A DNA stretch of 64,000 bases from Fictibacillus nanhaiensis (GTDB lineage: Bacteria; Bacillota; Bacilli; Bacillales; Fictibacillaceae). Location of the stretch: the NCBI RefSeq assembly GCF_019801215.1, contig NZ_JAHVJO010000002.1:434001-498000 (forward strand), written 5' to 3'. A program made the translations under genes and the position numbers. Below the pieces are notes generated by a model that saw only the letters and a list, made by a program, of their open reading frames with translations, was not told the origin of the DNA and did no database searches. Shown in pieces: positions 15,511 to 23,952 of the stretch (positions are counted from its first letter, which is position 1; each line of letters opens with the position of its first letter).

Positions 15511-15586
15511 TAACGTGGATATATAGTTGATTAACGTGGTTAAATCAAAAATAACGTGGGTATATCATGGCTTAACGTGGATATAT
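15511..15586 (+). repeat. Four phased direct repeats TAACGTGG
   Basis: TAACGTGG occurs at 15511, 15532, 15552 and 15573, usually extended to TAACGTGGATATAT. The spacings of 21, 20 and 21 bp equal two helical turns, so all copies face the same side of the DNA. No open frame explains them; the plus-strand frames are broken by stops. They lie between the regulator gene and the terminator at 15636. Confidence 0.8.
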
Positions 15587-15635
15587 GGGCGATAGACTAA
15601 CTTTTGGGATGATGAGAGCTCCTTTTAATAAAGTC

Positions 15636-15667
15636 GGAAGATGGTTGTTAGCCATCTTCCACCTTTT
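15636..15667 (+). terminator. Rho-independent terminator between regulator and fixX
   Basis: Nine-bp perfect stem GGAAGATGG / CCATCTTCC with a 7-nt loop, then acctttttac. It separates the convergent regulator gene and fix operon. Confidence 0.85.
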
Positions 15668-15673
15668 TACTAC

Positions 15674-15967
15674 CTACCCCAAACGAAACACAATTCCATG
15701 GCCGCCTTTTGGGTATTCCCACTTAATGTTTTGATGCGGGCAGCCGATTCGGCAGCTTCCGCATTCGTGGCAGCCTTCGTAACCGACGTGCATTCGGATC
15801 TCTTCCCATTTATACACTTCTGCCGGACAGAAGATCGTACAGATTTTGTCCGGGCAGTGGTTCAAGCAAACGTCAGCATCCATGACGGTGAGGTGTGATT
15901 TCGTGTCGGCGTTAAAACGAACGAGATACTGTTTTTCTTCGATCGTCTGACATTTTTTTTCGCTCAT
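15674..15967 (-). CDS. fixX: Ferredoxin-like protein FixX
   Basis: The 97-residue protein is the last gene of the Fix operon and starts at an ATG touching the fixC stop. Its eight cysteines fall in two groups: C34-x3-C38-x4-C43-x3-C47 and C66-x2-C69-x2-C72-x3-C76; the second is a classical [4Fe-4S] cluster site. FixX pairs with FixC to form the quinone-linked half of an electron-transfer flavoprotein:quinone oxidoreductase, the pair being equivalent to the single ETF-QO of eukaryotes, at the cytoplasmic membrane. Context (etfB-etfA-fixC-fixX) makes the assignment firm. Confidence 0.93.
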   Translation of the reverse strand: MSEKKCQTIEEKQYLVRFNADTKSHLTVMDADVCLNHCPDKICTIFCPAEVYKWEEIRMHVGYEGCHECGSCRIGCPHQNIKWEYPKGGHGIVFRLG

Positions 15968-17263
15968 TTACTTCATCACCTTCCAAGCCCGGTATGCGTC
16001 ACGAGCTAATTTGAGTTTCTCTCCTGCTGTTCCCACGTCTTTCCAAATCTTCTTCTGTTTTTCCCATTTGGACGAACCGTCTACCGTAAACATCTGGCTC
16101 GCCGCTTTGTTCATCATCGGAATGTATTTATCAAAGTACTGCGGGAATTTATCGAAGTGATGCGTCGAATCCTTATATTTCTTCATGTCTTGACCGACAA
16201 AGCTGCTCATCAATCGCGAGCGGTAATGATTGAGTGTATGTTCCGAATAGTCTTCACGTTCTTTTGCAAGCAGCACCGTTTCAGCTGCTAACTGGCCGGA
16301 AGTCATCGCAAGGTTCGATCCTTCCCGGTGGATGGCGTTCACAAGCTGAGCGGCATCCCCAACAACAAGTACACCGTTCCCCGCCACTTTCGGCATGGAG
16401 TGATAGCCGCCTTCCGGAATCATGTGCGCCAAATATTCGACCGGTTCTCCTCCTGCAATAAAAGGACGGATCATTGGATGGTTCTTCACATACTCGAGCA
16501 GTTCGTATGGTTTTATCTTATGTTTGATCAGCCCAGATAGAAGTGAACCGACCCCGATACTTAACGTGTCTTTATTCGTATATAAAAATCCGGTTCCTAG
16601 GATTCCTTTTGTCGCGTCCCCAAACAGCTCTATCGTCGTTCCTTGGTTTTCCTCCAGGTTAAAGCGGTCCTCAATCGTCTTTTTATCTAGTTTTATAATT
16701 TCCATTGTGGCAAGTGCCACTTCGTCTGGCCGGAACTCTTTATGAAAGCCGAGTGATTTGGCTAAAAGAGAGTTTACGCCATCCGCCAGCACCACAACAT
16801 CCGCGTAAAGATCCCCATCTGGCCGGTCGGTCCTTACCCCGACCACTTTCCCGTTTTCCACAATACATTCTAAAACGACTGTCTCATTAACAAGCAGCGC
16901 CCCTTGTTCCACCGCTTTTCCGGCAAACCACTGATCAAACTTCGCACGCAAAACGGTAAAATTGTTATAAGGCTCTTGTCCCCACTCCATCCCTTTATAG
17001 CCAAAGGTGACGGCCGATTCTTTATCGAGCATCATAAATCGCTGTTCAACGACAGGGCGCTCAAGAGGTGCTTCCTTCCAAAACTCGGGAATCACATCCT
17101 CCATCATTTTGCGGTACAAAACCCCACCCATGACATTTTTCGAACCTGGATATTCCCCACGTTCCAACAGCAGGACCTTCACACCCGCTTTTGCGAGTTC
17201 GTACGCACACGAAATGCCAGCAGGACCTGCGCCGACGACGATACAATCAAATTTTTCAGACAT
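15968..17263 (-). CDS. fixC: Electron transfer flavoprotein-quinone oxidoreductase FixC
   Basis: I start at the ATG at 17263 (GGTGG 6 nt upstream), overlapping the etfA stop by 8 nt. The 431-residue flavoprotein begins with the FAD-binding motif 'CIVVGAGPAGISCAYELAKAG' (written as VVGAGPAGISCAYELA core) and contains 'VVLADGVNSLLAKSLG' and 'VLVVGDAAQLVNAIHREGSNLAM', the second FAD block of the geranylgeranyl reductase/ETF-QO family. FixC takes electrons from EtfAB and passes them to quinone; in FixABCX complexes it takes part in flavin-based electron bifurcation. A palindrome of the TTAAAC...GTTTAA set lies 17 nt upstream of this start, within the end of etfA, so differential control of fixCX is possible. 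Confidence 0.93.
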   Translation of the reverse strand: MSEKFDCIVVGAGPAGISCAYELAKAGVKVLLLERGEYPGSKNVMGGVLYRKMMEDVIPEFWKEAPLERPVVEQRFMMLDKESAVTFGYKGMEWGQEPYNNFTVLRAKFDQWFAGKAVEQGALLVNETVVLECIVENGKVVGVRTDRPDGDLYADVVVLADGVNSLLAKSLGFHKEFRPDEVALATMEIIKLDKKTIEDRFNLEENQGTTIELFGDATKGILGTGFLYTNKDTLSIGVGSLLSGLIKHKIKPYELLEYVKNHPMIRPFIAGGEPVEYLAHMIPEGGYHSMPKVAGNGVLVVGDAAQLVNAIHREGSNLAMTSGQLAAETVLLAKEREDYSEHTLNHYRSRLMSSFVGQDMKKYKDSTHHFDKFPQYFDKYIPMMNKAASQMFTVDGSSKWEKQKKIWKDVGTAGEKLKLARDAYRAWKVMK

Positions 17264-18281
17264 GGTCGACCACCTCACGATTAAACGCTTGTTTAAATTG
17301 TTCAATTAAAAGGGGTACTATTTCAAAGGCATCGCCTACAATTCCATAATGACTGGATTGAAAAATAGGAGCATTCGGATCGTTGTTAATGGCAATAATG
17401 AGACCTGAATTCTGCATGCCGACAATGTGCTGAATCGCGCCAGAAATACCGATCGCAAAGTAGATTTTCGGCGTTACTGTAACACCCGTCTGGCCGACTT
17501 GATGATGGTGTCCGACCCAACCTGCTTCTACTACATCCCGGCTCGCTCCAACCGCACCGCCAAGTGTTTCGGCTAGCTGATGAACGAGCTGAAACCCTTT
17601 TTGATTGCCGAGTCCTTTTCCGCCTGCAACAATAATATCTGCTTCGTCGATCCTAATCTTTTTCGTTGTATGTTGAACAATCTTCAGCACTTTCGTCCGA
17701 ATATCTTCTTCTTTTATAGAGGCTGTTTCTTCTACCAGCCTGCCTGTTCGGCCTGGTTCTGGGGTAAGTGCTTTCATGACTTTGGGTCTCACCGTCGCCA
17801 TCTGCGGCCGGTATTTTTTACAAAGAATCGTTGCCATGATGTTCCCGCCAAACGCCGGACGACTCGCAAGCAATAAGCCTGTATCTTCTTCAATGTCCAA
17901 AATGGTAGAATCCGCCGTGAGTCCCGTCGGAAGGTCCGTTGCAACCGCACTCGCCAAGTCTTTACCCGTCGAAGTCGCCCCATACAAAATCACTTCCGGC
18001 TTGTATTTTTGGCAGCATTCCAAGAGTGCTTTCATGTACGACTCTGTCCGGTAATCTTTGAAAATCGGGTCATCATATACGTAGACCGTATCCGCCCCAT
18101 ACTCATAGAGCGTGTTCGCCAAGTGCTTCACGTTTTCTCCGATCAGTACGCCCGCAAGCTCTGAGTCCCGTTTATCTGCGAGCTGCTTACCCGCTCCGAG
18201 CAATTCGAGTGAAACGGGCACAATTTCGCCATCCTTGACTTCGATAAAAACCCAAATGCCTTGATAGTCTTCAAAATTCAA
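17256..18281 (-). CDS. etfA: Electron transfer flavoprotein alpha subunit (EtfA/FixB)
   Basis: A 341-residue ETF alpha subunit. The N-terminal half is the Rossmann-like domain ('LLGAGKQLADKRDSELAGVLIG', 'TVYVYDDPIF'); the C-terminal half is the FAD domain with 'GLGNQKGFQLVHQLAE', 'ASRDVVEAGWVGHHHQVGQTG', 'PKIYFAIGISGAIQHIVGMQ' and 'AINNDPNAPIFQ', which together bind FAD. It forms a heterodimer with EtfB in the cytoplasm. Its ATG overlaps the etfB stop (ATGA) and its end overlaps fixC, so the four genes are translationally coupled. Confidence 0.95.
   Translation of the reverse strand: MNFEDYQGIWVFIEVKDGEIVPVSLELLGAGKQLADKRDSELAGVLIGENVKHLANTLYEYGADTVYVYDDPIFKDYRTESYMKALLECCQKYKPEVILYGATSTGKDLASAVATDLPTGLTADSTILDIEEDTGLLLASRPAFGGNIMATILCKKYRPQMATVRPKVMKALTPEPGRTGRLVEETASIKEEDIRTKVLKIVQHTTKKIRIDEADIIVAGGKGLGNQKGFQLVHQLAETLGGAVGASRDVVEAGWVGHHHQVGQTGVTVTPKIYFAIGISGAIQHIVGMQNSGLIIAINNDPNAPIFQSSHYGIVGDAFEIVPLLIEQFKQAFNREVVDHV
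17281..17296. promoter_or_regulatory. 16-bp palindrome, copy 4 (17 nt before fixC)
   Basis: TTAAACGCTTGTTTAA, inside the etfA 3' end and 17 nt upstream of the fixC ATG. Same spacing to a start codon as at pxpA and the BCCT gene. Confidence 0.55.
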
Positions 18282-19111
18282 CTGTTGTCCCCTCCCTTCA
18301 CCGTAAAAAGTTCTTTCTTTTCAAGCAAAACGTTAAGCAGCTTTTCTGCCTGTTCACCTGGATCCCCCTCAAGCATCGTCCCTCCGCTCGGTTTTGTCGG
18401 TGCCCAAACTTTAGAAACAATCGTCGGGGAGCCCTTCAGCCCTAGCTGAACCCGATCAATACCCTCAAGATCTGCGACCGCCCAAATAATCGGCTGATAC
18501 CGAGCAGCCTTCAGCATGTTCGTCATGGAGGAATACGGCACGTCATTGATCTCTTTTTCTACCGACATTAAACATGGCATTGTAGACTGGATGACTTCAT
18601 ACCCGTCCTCGAGTTTCCGGTGCACGACCGCATACCCTTCTTGTTGATTGATTTCTTCCACCTTGTTTACCGAAGTAAGGGGTGGCATATCTAAACGGCG
18701 CGCGATGCCTGGACCAACTTGTCCGGTGTCACCATCAATGGTCATTTTCCCACAGATGATCAGATCAACAGGCTTTATTTTCGAGATCTTCTCGATCGCT
18801 TTTGTAAGCGCGTAGCTTGTCGCTAGCGTATCTGCTCCCGCAAAAGCACGATCCGAAATCATATACCCCTCGTCCGCTCCGATTTCAATGCATTTCCTAA
18901 TTGCTTTTACAGCAGGCGGCGGTCCCATCGTCAAGACCGAAACCGTCCCTCCATACCGTTTCTTCAATCGCACTGCTTCTTCCACCGCATGTGCATCATA
19001 TGGATTTAAAATGGCCGGTGCACTCGCCCGATCCATCGTATTCGTCTTCGGATTCATTTTGATAATCTTCGTATCCGGCACCTGCTTAATACAAGCCACA
19101 ATATGAAGCAT
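18278..19111 (-). CDS. etfB: Electron transfer flavoprotein beta subunit (EtfB/FixA)
   Basis: I start at the ATG at 19111, 5 nt after TAGGAGGG; the in-frame start 39 nt earlier has no site. The 277-residue product begins MLHIVACIKQVPDTK and has 'NPYDAHAVEEAVRLKKRYGG', 'TMGPPPAVKAIRKCIEIGADE', 'AGADTLATSYALTKAIEK', 'GKMTIDGDTGQVGPGIARRLDMP', the nucleotide-binding (AMP or second FAD) segments of ETF beta. It leads a four-gene operon etfB-etfA-fixC-fixX. In this organism, with no nitrogen-fixation context in view, the complex probably serves acyl-CoA or other dehydrogenases, or delivers low-potential electrons. Confidence 0.95.
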   Translation of the reverse strand: MLHIVACIKQVPDTKIIKMNPKTNTMDRASAPAILNPYDAHAVEEAVRLKKRYGGTVSVLTMGPPPAVKAIRKCIEIGADEGYMISDRAFAGADTLATSYALTKAIEKISKIKPVDLIICGKMTIDGDTGQVGPGIARRLDMPPLTSVNKVEEINQQEGYAVVHRKLEDGYEVIQSTMPCLMSVEKEINDVPYSSMTNMLKAARYQPIIWAVADLEGIDRVQLGLKGSPTIVSKVWAPTKPSGGTMLEGDPGEQAEKLLNVLLEKKELFTVKGGDNS

Positions 19112-19509
19112 CCAATCCCTCCTAATCTCCAGCATCCTTTTTCCAGCCATTAGTATGATGATTACTACTACTATATGGAGGGCTTATCCGATACATGACG
19201 GTTTTTATAAGGGATCTAGAAATTTTTTATCACTAGAATATCTAATTTAGGAAATAGCACTTAGGATTTTTGAAAAGATTTACGAGTTTTAGAGATGTGT
19301 AGATTGCAGAATTTTAGAGGGTATTATTAATCAAAGGATTGAAAACTGGGACTACTCGTTAAGACAATACGAGCTTGCAAAAACCTAAAAGGCAACCCAA
19401 ATGGAACATAAGCTTTTTGTTTAAAAATTATCAGCCTTAACTCCTTTATTTTAGCAATTCAAAAACCGACAGTAGTTGAGACGATTCGCCAGACCCGATC
19501 CAAAACATA
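19112..19509. other. Upstream region of the fix operon; no gene seen
   Basis: About 400 bp without a supported open frame on either strand. It must contain the etfB promoter; I see no clear operator, riboswitch or terminator besides the one at 19510. Confidence 0.5.
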
Positions 19510-19537
19510 AAAAAAAGAGCGACTTCGCTCTTTTTTT
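19510..19537 (-). terminator. Rho-independent terminator
   Basis: Stem AAAAAAGAGCG / CGCTCTTTTTT with a 4-nt loop, symmetrical and able to stop transcription in both directions. It overlaps the stop of the downstream ABC permease gene. Confidence 0.9.
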
Positions 19538-20561
19538 AGATTGGTTTATCCTTTGAATATTTACTACTAATAAACGTAAAGCGTTTTTCCTTTGATTTAT
19601 TCTTCATAGTTTCCATGGGAAACTCACTGTTTTTAGGCAATGACTTGAACTTTACTTTTTCTTTTTCATACGCCCTTTCGATGCCCACTAGAATAAAGTT
19701 GCTGGATATTATCGTTAAAGTAAAGAAAATGATTGGAACAAGCGGTATCCAAGGATGCCCCATTATAGATTGATAATACAACCCCAGTAGTCCTGTCCAT
19801 TCATGAGTTACGGAATCTACATCTCCTTGAAAAAAGACAATGGTACCACCAAAAAAAACGTTAAGTACTCCTAAGTGAACAAGAATAACAAGTACTTGTA
19901 CAAATTGCTGCATGAATAAGATCATTACAACTGGAATCATATGAACCGAAACGTGTTTTCGTAAAATGTGTTTCTTACTCCCTCCTAATATACGAGAGGC
20001 AGTGACATATTCTTCACTTAATATTAATCGAATTTCATTACTCATATAAAAGGCTAAGGTAGGAACAGCTAAAAGGGTTAAAATGATAATCTCAAATGCT
20101 ACCCTCTGATAAAACGGATCTGGGACAGTTCCATTTGCGAAAACGAGCACATTCATTAAAAGGAAATAAGCAATCATTGTCATAGGAACAACTGTAAAGC
20201 TATCAAAAAAAGATTCAATAAATTTAAATAATTTGTGCGGCATTCTACCTATTAATATTCCAATGAAAAGACCACTTATGATACGTAACAATGTAATTAA
20301 TACAGAAGCCCCAATCGTCCATTTAGCCCCTTCTATGATTAAGTGAAGCAAATCGTACCCTTTCCGATCCGTTCCAAAGGGAAATTCTAATGAAGGAGCA
20401 AATGGCGGAGCCTGAACTTGTGCTCCTTCATCAAATAGTAGAGAAACACGCCTAATCTCACCATCATACAAGAATGTATTACCAATACTTAAGATGAGCA
20501 AGAGGATTAAGAACAGCAAACTTAGCATTGCCTTTTTTTCTTGTTTAAAATGAGACCACAT
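19536..20561 (-). CDS. ABC transporter permease, OppC/DppC-like
   Basis: A 341-residue membrane protein with an N-terminal membrane segment (residues about 12-30), an extracytoplasmic stretch containing 'PSLEFPFGTDRKGYDLL' (the F..GTD..G.D motif of OppC-type permeases), and a block of about five membrane segments with the cytoplasmic-loop pattern 'ASRILGGSKKHILRKHV' that contacts the ATPase. The family imports peptides or nickel. It overlaps the stop of the OppB-like gene by one base. No substrate-binding protein or ATPase gene lies nearby, so the transporter is incomplete in this locus. Confidence 0.85.
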   Translation of the reverse strand: MWSHFKQEKKAMLSLLFLILLLILSIGNTFLYDGEIRRVSLLFDEGAQVQAPPFAPSLEFPFGTDRKGYDLLHLIIEGAKWTIGASVLITLLRIISGLFIGILIGRMPHKLFKFIESFFDSFTVVPMTMIAYFLLMNVLVFANGTVPDPFYQRVAFEIIILTLLAVPTLAFYMSNEIRLILSEEYVTASRILGGSKKHILRKHVSVHMIPVVMILFMQQFVQVLVILVHLGVLNVFFGGTIVFFQGDVDSVTHEWTGLLGLYYQSIMGHPWIPLVPIIFFTLTIISSNFILVGIERAYEKEKVKFKSLPKNSEFPMETMKNKSKEKRFTFISSKYSKDKPI

Positions 20562-21424
20562 TAGACTACCTCTTTTATTAATTTTGGCGTCACCATTTTA
20601 AAGATCTGTAGATAAATAAAGATGGGAAGATAAATAAGCAACAGAGAAACCGTAAATACCTCTATCGTGTTATAGTCTTTTACAAATATGAGAATGCCTA
20701 TAGAATTGAAAAAATATTCTATAATGTATAAATTAGACAGCATGAACCAAATGCTTGTCTTTGTGAAAAAGAATAAACTAAGCAATACATTCCTAAGAAC
20801 GTGGTTATAGAAAAGTTTAAATTTACCTAATCCTTTAGATTTGGCAAGTAATATGTAGTTCTTTTCAAATTCTGTTTGGAATCGAAGTAATAATAATTTA
20901 ATGAACATAATTGTGGTAGGAATGCTTAAAGCCAGAATAGGCAACGCTCTCACCTTCTCATCACCCGCTGCTGCAATGTTTACAAACAAGATATTCGTTT
21001 TTTTATATAGCCACACAATAAAAAATTGCATACTAACAATTAGCAAGATATCTGGTATTGATTCGAGGAATAAGAAAATACTTTTAAAAGTATTTAAGGT
21101 TCTTTCTTTAACGCCCATTAAAAAATAGACAATGATAATGGCTAACAAAATAGAAAAGAAAAAAGATAAAATAAATACAATAAATGTTTCTTGGTAACGG
21201 ATTAAAATTTCTGGAAAAAGCAATCGATTTCCATAAGAATAGGTTAGTTTAGATGGCTCCGATAGGTTAATTAAAAGCTCTTTAATCGTTATGAAATATT
21301 GAGAAAAATTTAACTTTAGTCCATTGAACAAGCCGGGCAGTGCACCTAGACAAATAATTCCTAATATAGCGATTGTAAATTGACTTACTATACCCAAAGA
21401 TGTTGCTAAAACATTTTTCACCAT
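20561..21424 (-). CDS. ABC transporter permease, OppB/DppB-like
   Basis: I prefer the second ATG (21424), 8 nt after AAGGAG, over the first at 21430, which is too close to it. The 287-residue product has about six membrane segments and the ATPase-coupling loop 'YILLAKSKGLGKFKLFYNHVLRN', the EAA-like motif of OppB-type permeases. The usual conserved N-terminal block of DppB is only weakly visible, so the sequence is diverged. Together with the OppC-like partner it would form the membrane pore of a peptide-type importer; the partner ATPases must come from elsewhere. Confidence 0.8.
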   Translation of the reverse strand: MVKNVLATSLGIVSQFTIAILGIICLGALPGLFNGLKLNFSQYFITIKELLINLSEPSKLTYSYGNRLLFPEILIRYQETFIVFILSFFFSILLAIIIVYFLMGVKERTLNTFKSIFLFLESIPDILLIVSMQFFIVWLYKKTNILFVNIAAAGDEKVRALPILALSIPTTIMFIKLLLLRFQTEFEKNYILLAKSKGLGKFKLFYNHVLRNVLLSLFFFTKTSIWFMLSNLYIIEYFFNSIGILIFVKDYNTIEVFTVSLLLIYLPIFIYLQIFKMVTPKLIKEVV

Positions 21425-21430
21425 AGGCAT

Positions 21431-21685
21431 TCTCCTTATAAATAAGACTCAGTTAATAATCAGTGGAATCTGTAGGATTCTCTGCATTAACTAATTAAAT
21501 TTTTCTAACTTGAGTAGAAAAACAGCACCAAGTTCTCTTGTAATGTTGCTGCAAATAAATGGTATCATATTCAATAATAGTTTAAAATTGGAAAATGCAT
21601 TTTTTTCATAATATCCTATGAACTCAACATCACCAAAAGAAAGTTAACCTTTAGTTAGAAATAGGATTGATATCCTCTTCCTTAT
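21431..21685. other. Intergenic region between divergent permease and pbuE-like genes
   Basis: AT-rich with no open frame I can support. It carries the two divergent promoters; the only structured element is the inverted repeat at 21686-21709. Confidence 0.5.
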
Positions 21686-21709
21686 AAGTTACCATTACAG
21701 GGGTAACTT
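21686..21709. promoter_or_regulatory. Inverted repeat upstream of the purine exporter gene
   Basis: AAGTTACC and GGTAACTT, perfect 8-bp arms separated by 8 nt, 24 nt before the TTG start of the PbuE-like gene. The symmetry and place suggest an operator for a dimeric repressor. It does not form the three-helix junction of an adenine riboswitch. Confidence 0.55.
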
Positions 21710-21732
21710 TTATTAAAAGAAGGTAGATATCA

Positions 21733-22902
21733 TTGAATAAACGTGTTTATTTATTGACGATCGTTTCGTTTGTTGTGGGAATGGTCGAGTTGATTATAGG
21801 TGGCATTTTAGATCTTATTGCAGAGGATCTTGGCGTGAGTCTTGGAAAAGCAGGATTTCTCATTACTGCATTTTCTCTTGTATTCGCCATCGCAGCTCCA
21901 ATTTTACTGACGGTGACTGCTCAGATCGAGAGAAAACGGTTAACCCTCATCGCGCTCGTGGTATTTTTAGTAGGAAACGCACTCGTGATTATAAGCTCTA
22001 CGTATGCGATGCTGCTGATCGCTCGGATTCTGTCAGCGTCAAGTGGCTCGTTGCTCGTCGTACTCTGTGTGACGATGGCTTCGAATATTGTGGAGGAAAA
22101 ATATCGTGGTCGCGCGATCGGTGTCGTCTTTATGGGGATCAGCGCTTCCCTCGTACTCGGCATTCCGATCGGCTTAATGCTAGGAAACGCGTTCGGGTGG
22201 CGTGCACCATTTATCTTAATTGAAGTGCTAACCGTTTTATCCATACTCGGTGTGTATTTCTTTATGGGACAACTTGCTCCAAAACCAGCGATTCCCATCA
22301 AACAACAATTGCAAACATTAAAAGACAGAAGGATATTGTTCGCTCAAATTACGTCGTTTCTTTTCTTGGCTGGGCATTTGACGTTATACGCCTATCTAAC
22401 ACCTTTTTTAAAGATGATGCTTGGTCTTAACGGAACGTGGGTCAGCATCGTATACTTGATATTCGGGGTTGCTGCCGTATTTGGTGGGGGTATTGGAGGC
22501 ATGCTCGCTGACCGATTTGGCACGAAACCAACCATCATAGCTGTCATTATCGTTTTTGCTATCTCAATCCTTATGATTCCATATACCACTTTTGCTTTTC
22601 CGTTGTTTTTAGCGGTTATGGTCATATGGAGCATGCTCAGCTGGGCAATCACGCCTGCGATGCAGAGTTATCTTATTGAGTCGTCTCCTGAAACTTCCGA
22701 TATTCAGCAAAGCTTGAACAATTCTGCGCTTCACTTCGGCATTGCGTTCGGATCAATGATCGGTGGAATCGTGATTGAACAGGCATCTGTCGAGATGAAT
22801 GCAACAGTTGGTGGATTTTTGGTCATACTGGCTTTAGGTGCAGCTGTTTTATCTATGGTTAAAAAAGAGAATTCCAAAGCACACGCACATACCATTCGCT
22901 AG
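21733..22902 (+). CDS. MFS exporter, PbuE-like (purine base efflux)
   Basis: A 389-residue, 12-segment major-facilitator protein starting at a TTG after AGAAGGTAG. It closely follows the B. subtilis hypoxanthine/adenine efflux pump PbuE as I recall it: 'VGMVELIIGGILDLIAEDL' at the N terminus, 'AQIERKRLTLIALVVF', 'YRGRAIGVVFMGISASLVLG', 'LAGHLTLYAYLTPFL', 'WAITPAMQSYLIESSPETSDIQQSLNNSAL'. The next gene is deoD, a purine nucleoside phosphorylase, which supports a purine role. B. subtilis pbuE is switched on by an adenine riboswitch; none is visible here, and an inverted repeat lies in its place. Exact substrate is inference. Confidence 0.85.
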   Translation: MNKRVYLLTIVSFVVGMVELIIGGILDLIAEDLGVSLGKAGFLITAFSLVFAIAAPILLTVTAQIERKRLTLIALVVFLVGNALVIISSTYAMLLIARILSASSGSLLVVLCVTMASNIVEEKYRGRAIGVVFMGISASLVLGIPIGLMLGNAFGWRAPFILIEVLTVLSILGVYFFMGQLAPKPAIPIKQQLQTLKDRRILFAQITSFLFLAGHLTLYAYLTPFLKMMLGLNGTWVSIVYLIFGVAAVFGGGIGGMLADRFGTKPTIIAVIIVFAISILMIPYTTFAFPLFLAVMVIWSMLSWAITPAMQSYLIESSPETSDIQQSLNNSALHFGIAFGSMIGGIVIEQASVEMNATVGGFLVILALGAAVLSMVKKENSKAHAHTIR

Positions 22903-23015
22903 GCTGCAAAAACTATGGCATGATAATGGTAGAGAAAATTTTTTAGGTAATTTACAACTTTCTAAGGAGGTGAAACCATTACGATCTTAATTCCAAGGTT
23001 GTGATGGTGGACAAA

Positions 23016-23729
23016 ATGAGTATTCATATTGGTGCAAAACAAGGTGAGATTGCAGAAAGCATTCTATTACCAGGGGATCCGCTTCGTGCAAAATATATCG
23101 CTGAAACGTTTTTAGAAGACGTAACATGCTACAATGAAGTTCGCGGAATGCTAGGATTCACAGGAACGTACAAAGGGAAACGCGTATCTGTTCAAGGGAC
23201 AGGCATGGGAATTCCATCGATCGGGATTTATGCAAACGAACTGATCCGTGAATATGGTGTGAAAAACTTAATCCGAGTTGGAACATGCGGTGCCATTCAG
23301 CAAGATGTTAAAGTTCGTGACGTAATCTTGGCGATGACCGCGTCCACAGATTCACGAATGAACCACTTAGCGTTCCCTGGCATCGATTTTGCGCCATGTG
23401 CCAACTTCGATCTATTGAAAAAAGCGTATGATGCTGGGACAGAAAAAGGCTTGAAGATTAAGGCAGGTAACGTATTAACGGCTGACCTTTTCTACCGTGA
23501 CAGCATGGACATTGTGAAAAAATTAGCAGAAAATGGCGTACTAGCGGTAGAGATGGAAACAACGGCTCTTTACTCAATCGCAGCGAAATACGGCGTGAAC
23601 GCACTCTCCATCCTGACAGTAAGTGACCACATCTTTACAGGTGAAGAAACGTCTGCCGAAGAGCGTCAAACGACGTTCAACGACATGATCGAAATGGCGT
23701 TGGAAGTCGTGAGTTCAGAGGAAAAATAA
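23016..23729 (+). CDS. deoD: Purine-nucleoside phosphorylase DeoD
   Basis: I start at the ATG at 23016, giving the standard [21 protein letters not shown] terminus; GGTGG lies 5 nt upstream. The 237-residue enzyme splits purine (deoxy)nucleosides with phosphate into base and (deoxy)ribose-1-phosphate in the cytoplasm. Family blocks are '[16 protein letters not shown]', '[17 protein letters not shown]', '[10 protein letters not shown]', '[13 protein letters not shown]' and '[12 protein letters not shown]', with the catalytic Asp in VSDH. It follows the purine exporter gene by 113 nt. Between them is a strong AAGGAGGTG at about 22965 that serves only a tiny frame, possibly a leader peptide. Confidence 0.96.
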   Translation: MSIHIGAKQGEIAESILLPGDPLRAKYIAETFLEDVTCYNEVRGMLGFTGTYKGKRVSVQGTGMGIPSIGIYANELIREYGVKNLIRVGTCGAIQQDVKVRDVILAMTASTDSRMNHLAFPGIDFAPCANFDLLKKAYDAGTEKGLKIKAGNVLTADLFYRDSMDIVKKLAENGVLAVEMETTALYSIAAKYGVNALSILTVSDHIFTGEETSAEERQTTFNDMIEMALEVVSSEEK

Positions 23730-23770
23730 ATAAGTCATCTTTTTACGCGTATCAACTGAAAAAGCTATAC

Positions 23771-23814
23771 AAAAAGTCATCTAATTCGCATTTGAATTAG
23801 ATGACTTTTTTATT
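23771..23814 (+). terminator. Rho-independent terminator of deoD
   Basis: Seventeen-bp near-perfect stem (AAGTCATCTAATTC / GAATTAGATGACTT core) with a 6-nt loop and T run. Confidence 0.93.
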
Positions 23815-23952
23815 ATAATGTCGTAAATTGTTAGTATTTATCAGATCTTGTTGAATGAAATACATACCCAGTAAATGGTATTTTAAAAGGTTTTTGTTCT
23901 TACCCTATTGAATTAGTTTTCATGTACAAAAAATTAATGGGGGAATCAGAGA

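Noticed and set aside
21600-21732. Adenine riboswitch upstream of the PbuE-like gene
   Set aside because: The conserved loops and junction sequence are not seen; only a simple inverted repeat is present.
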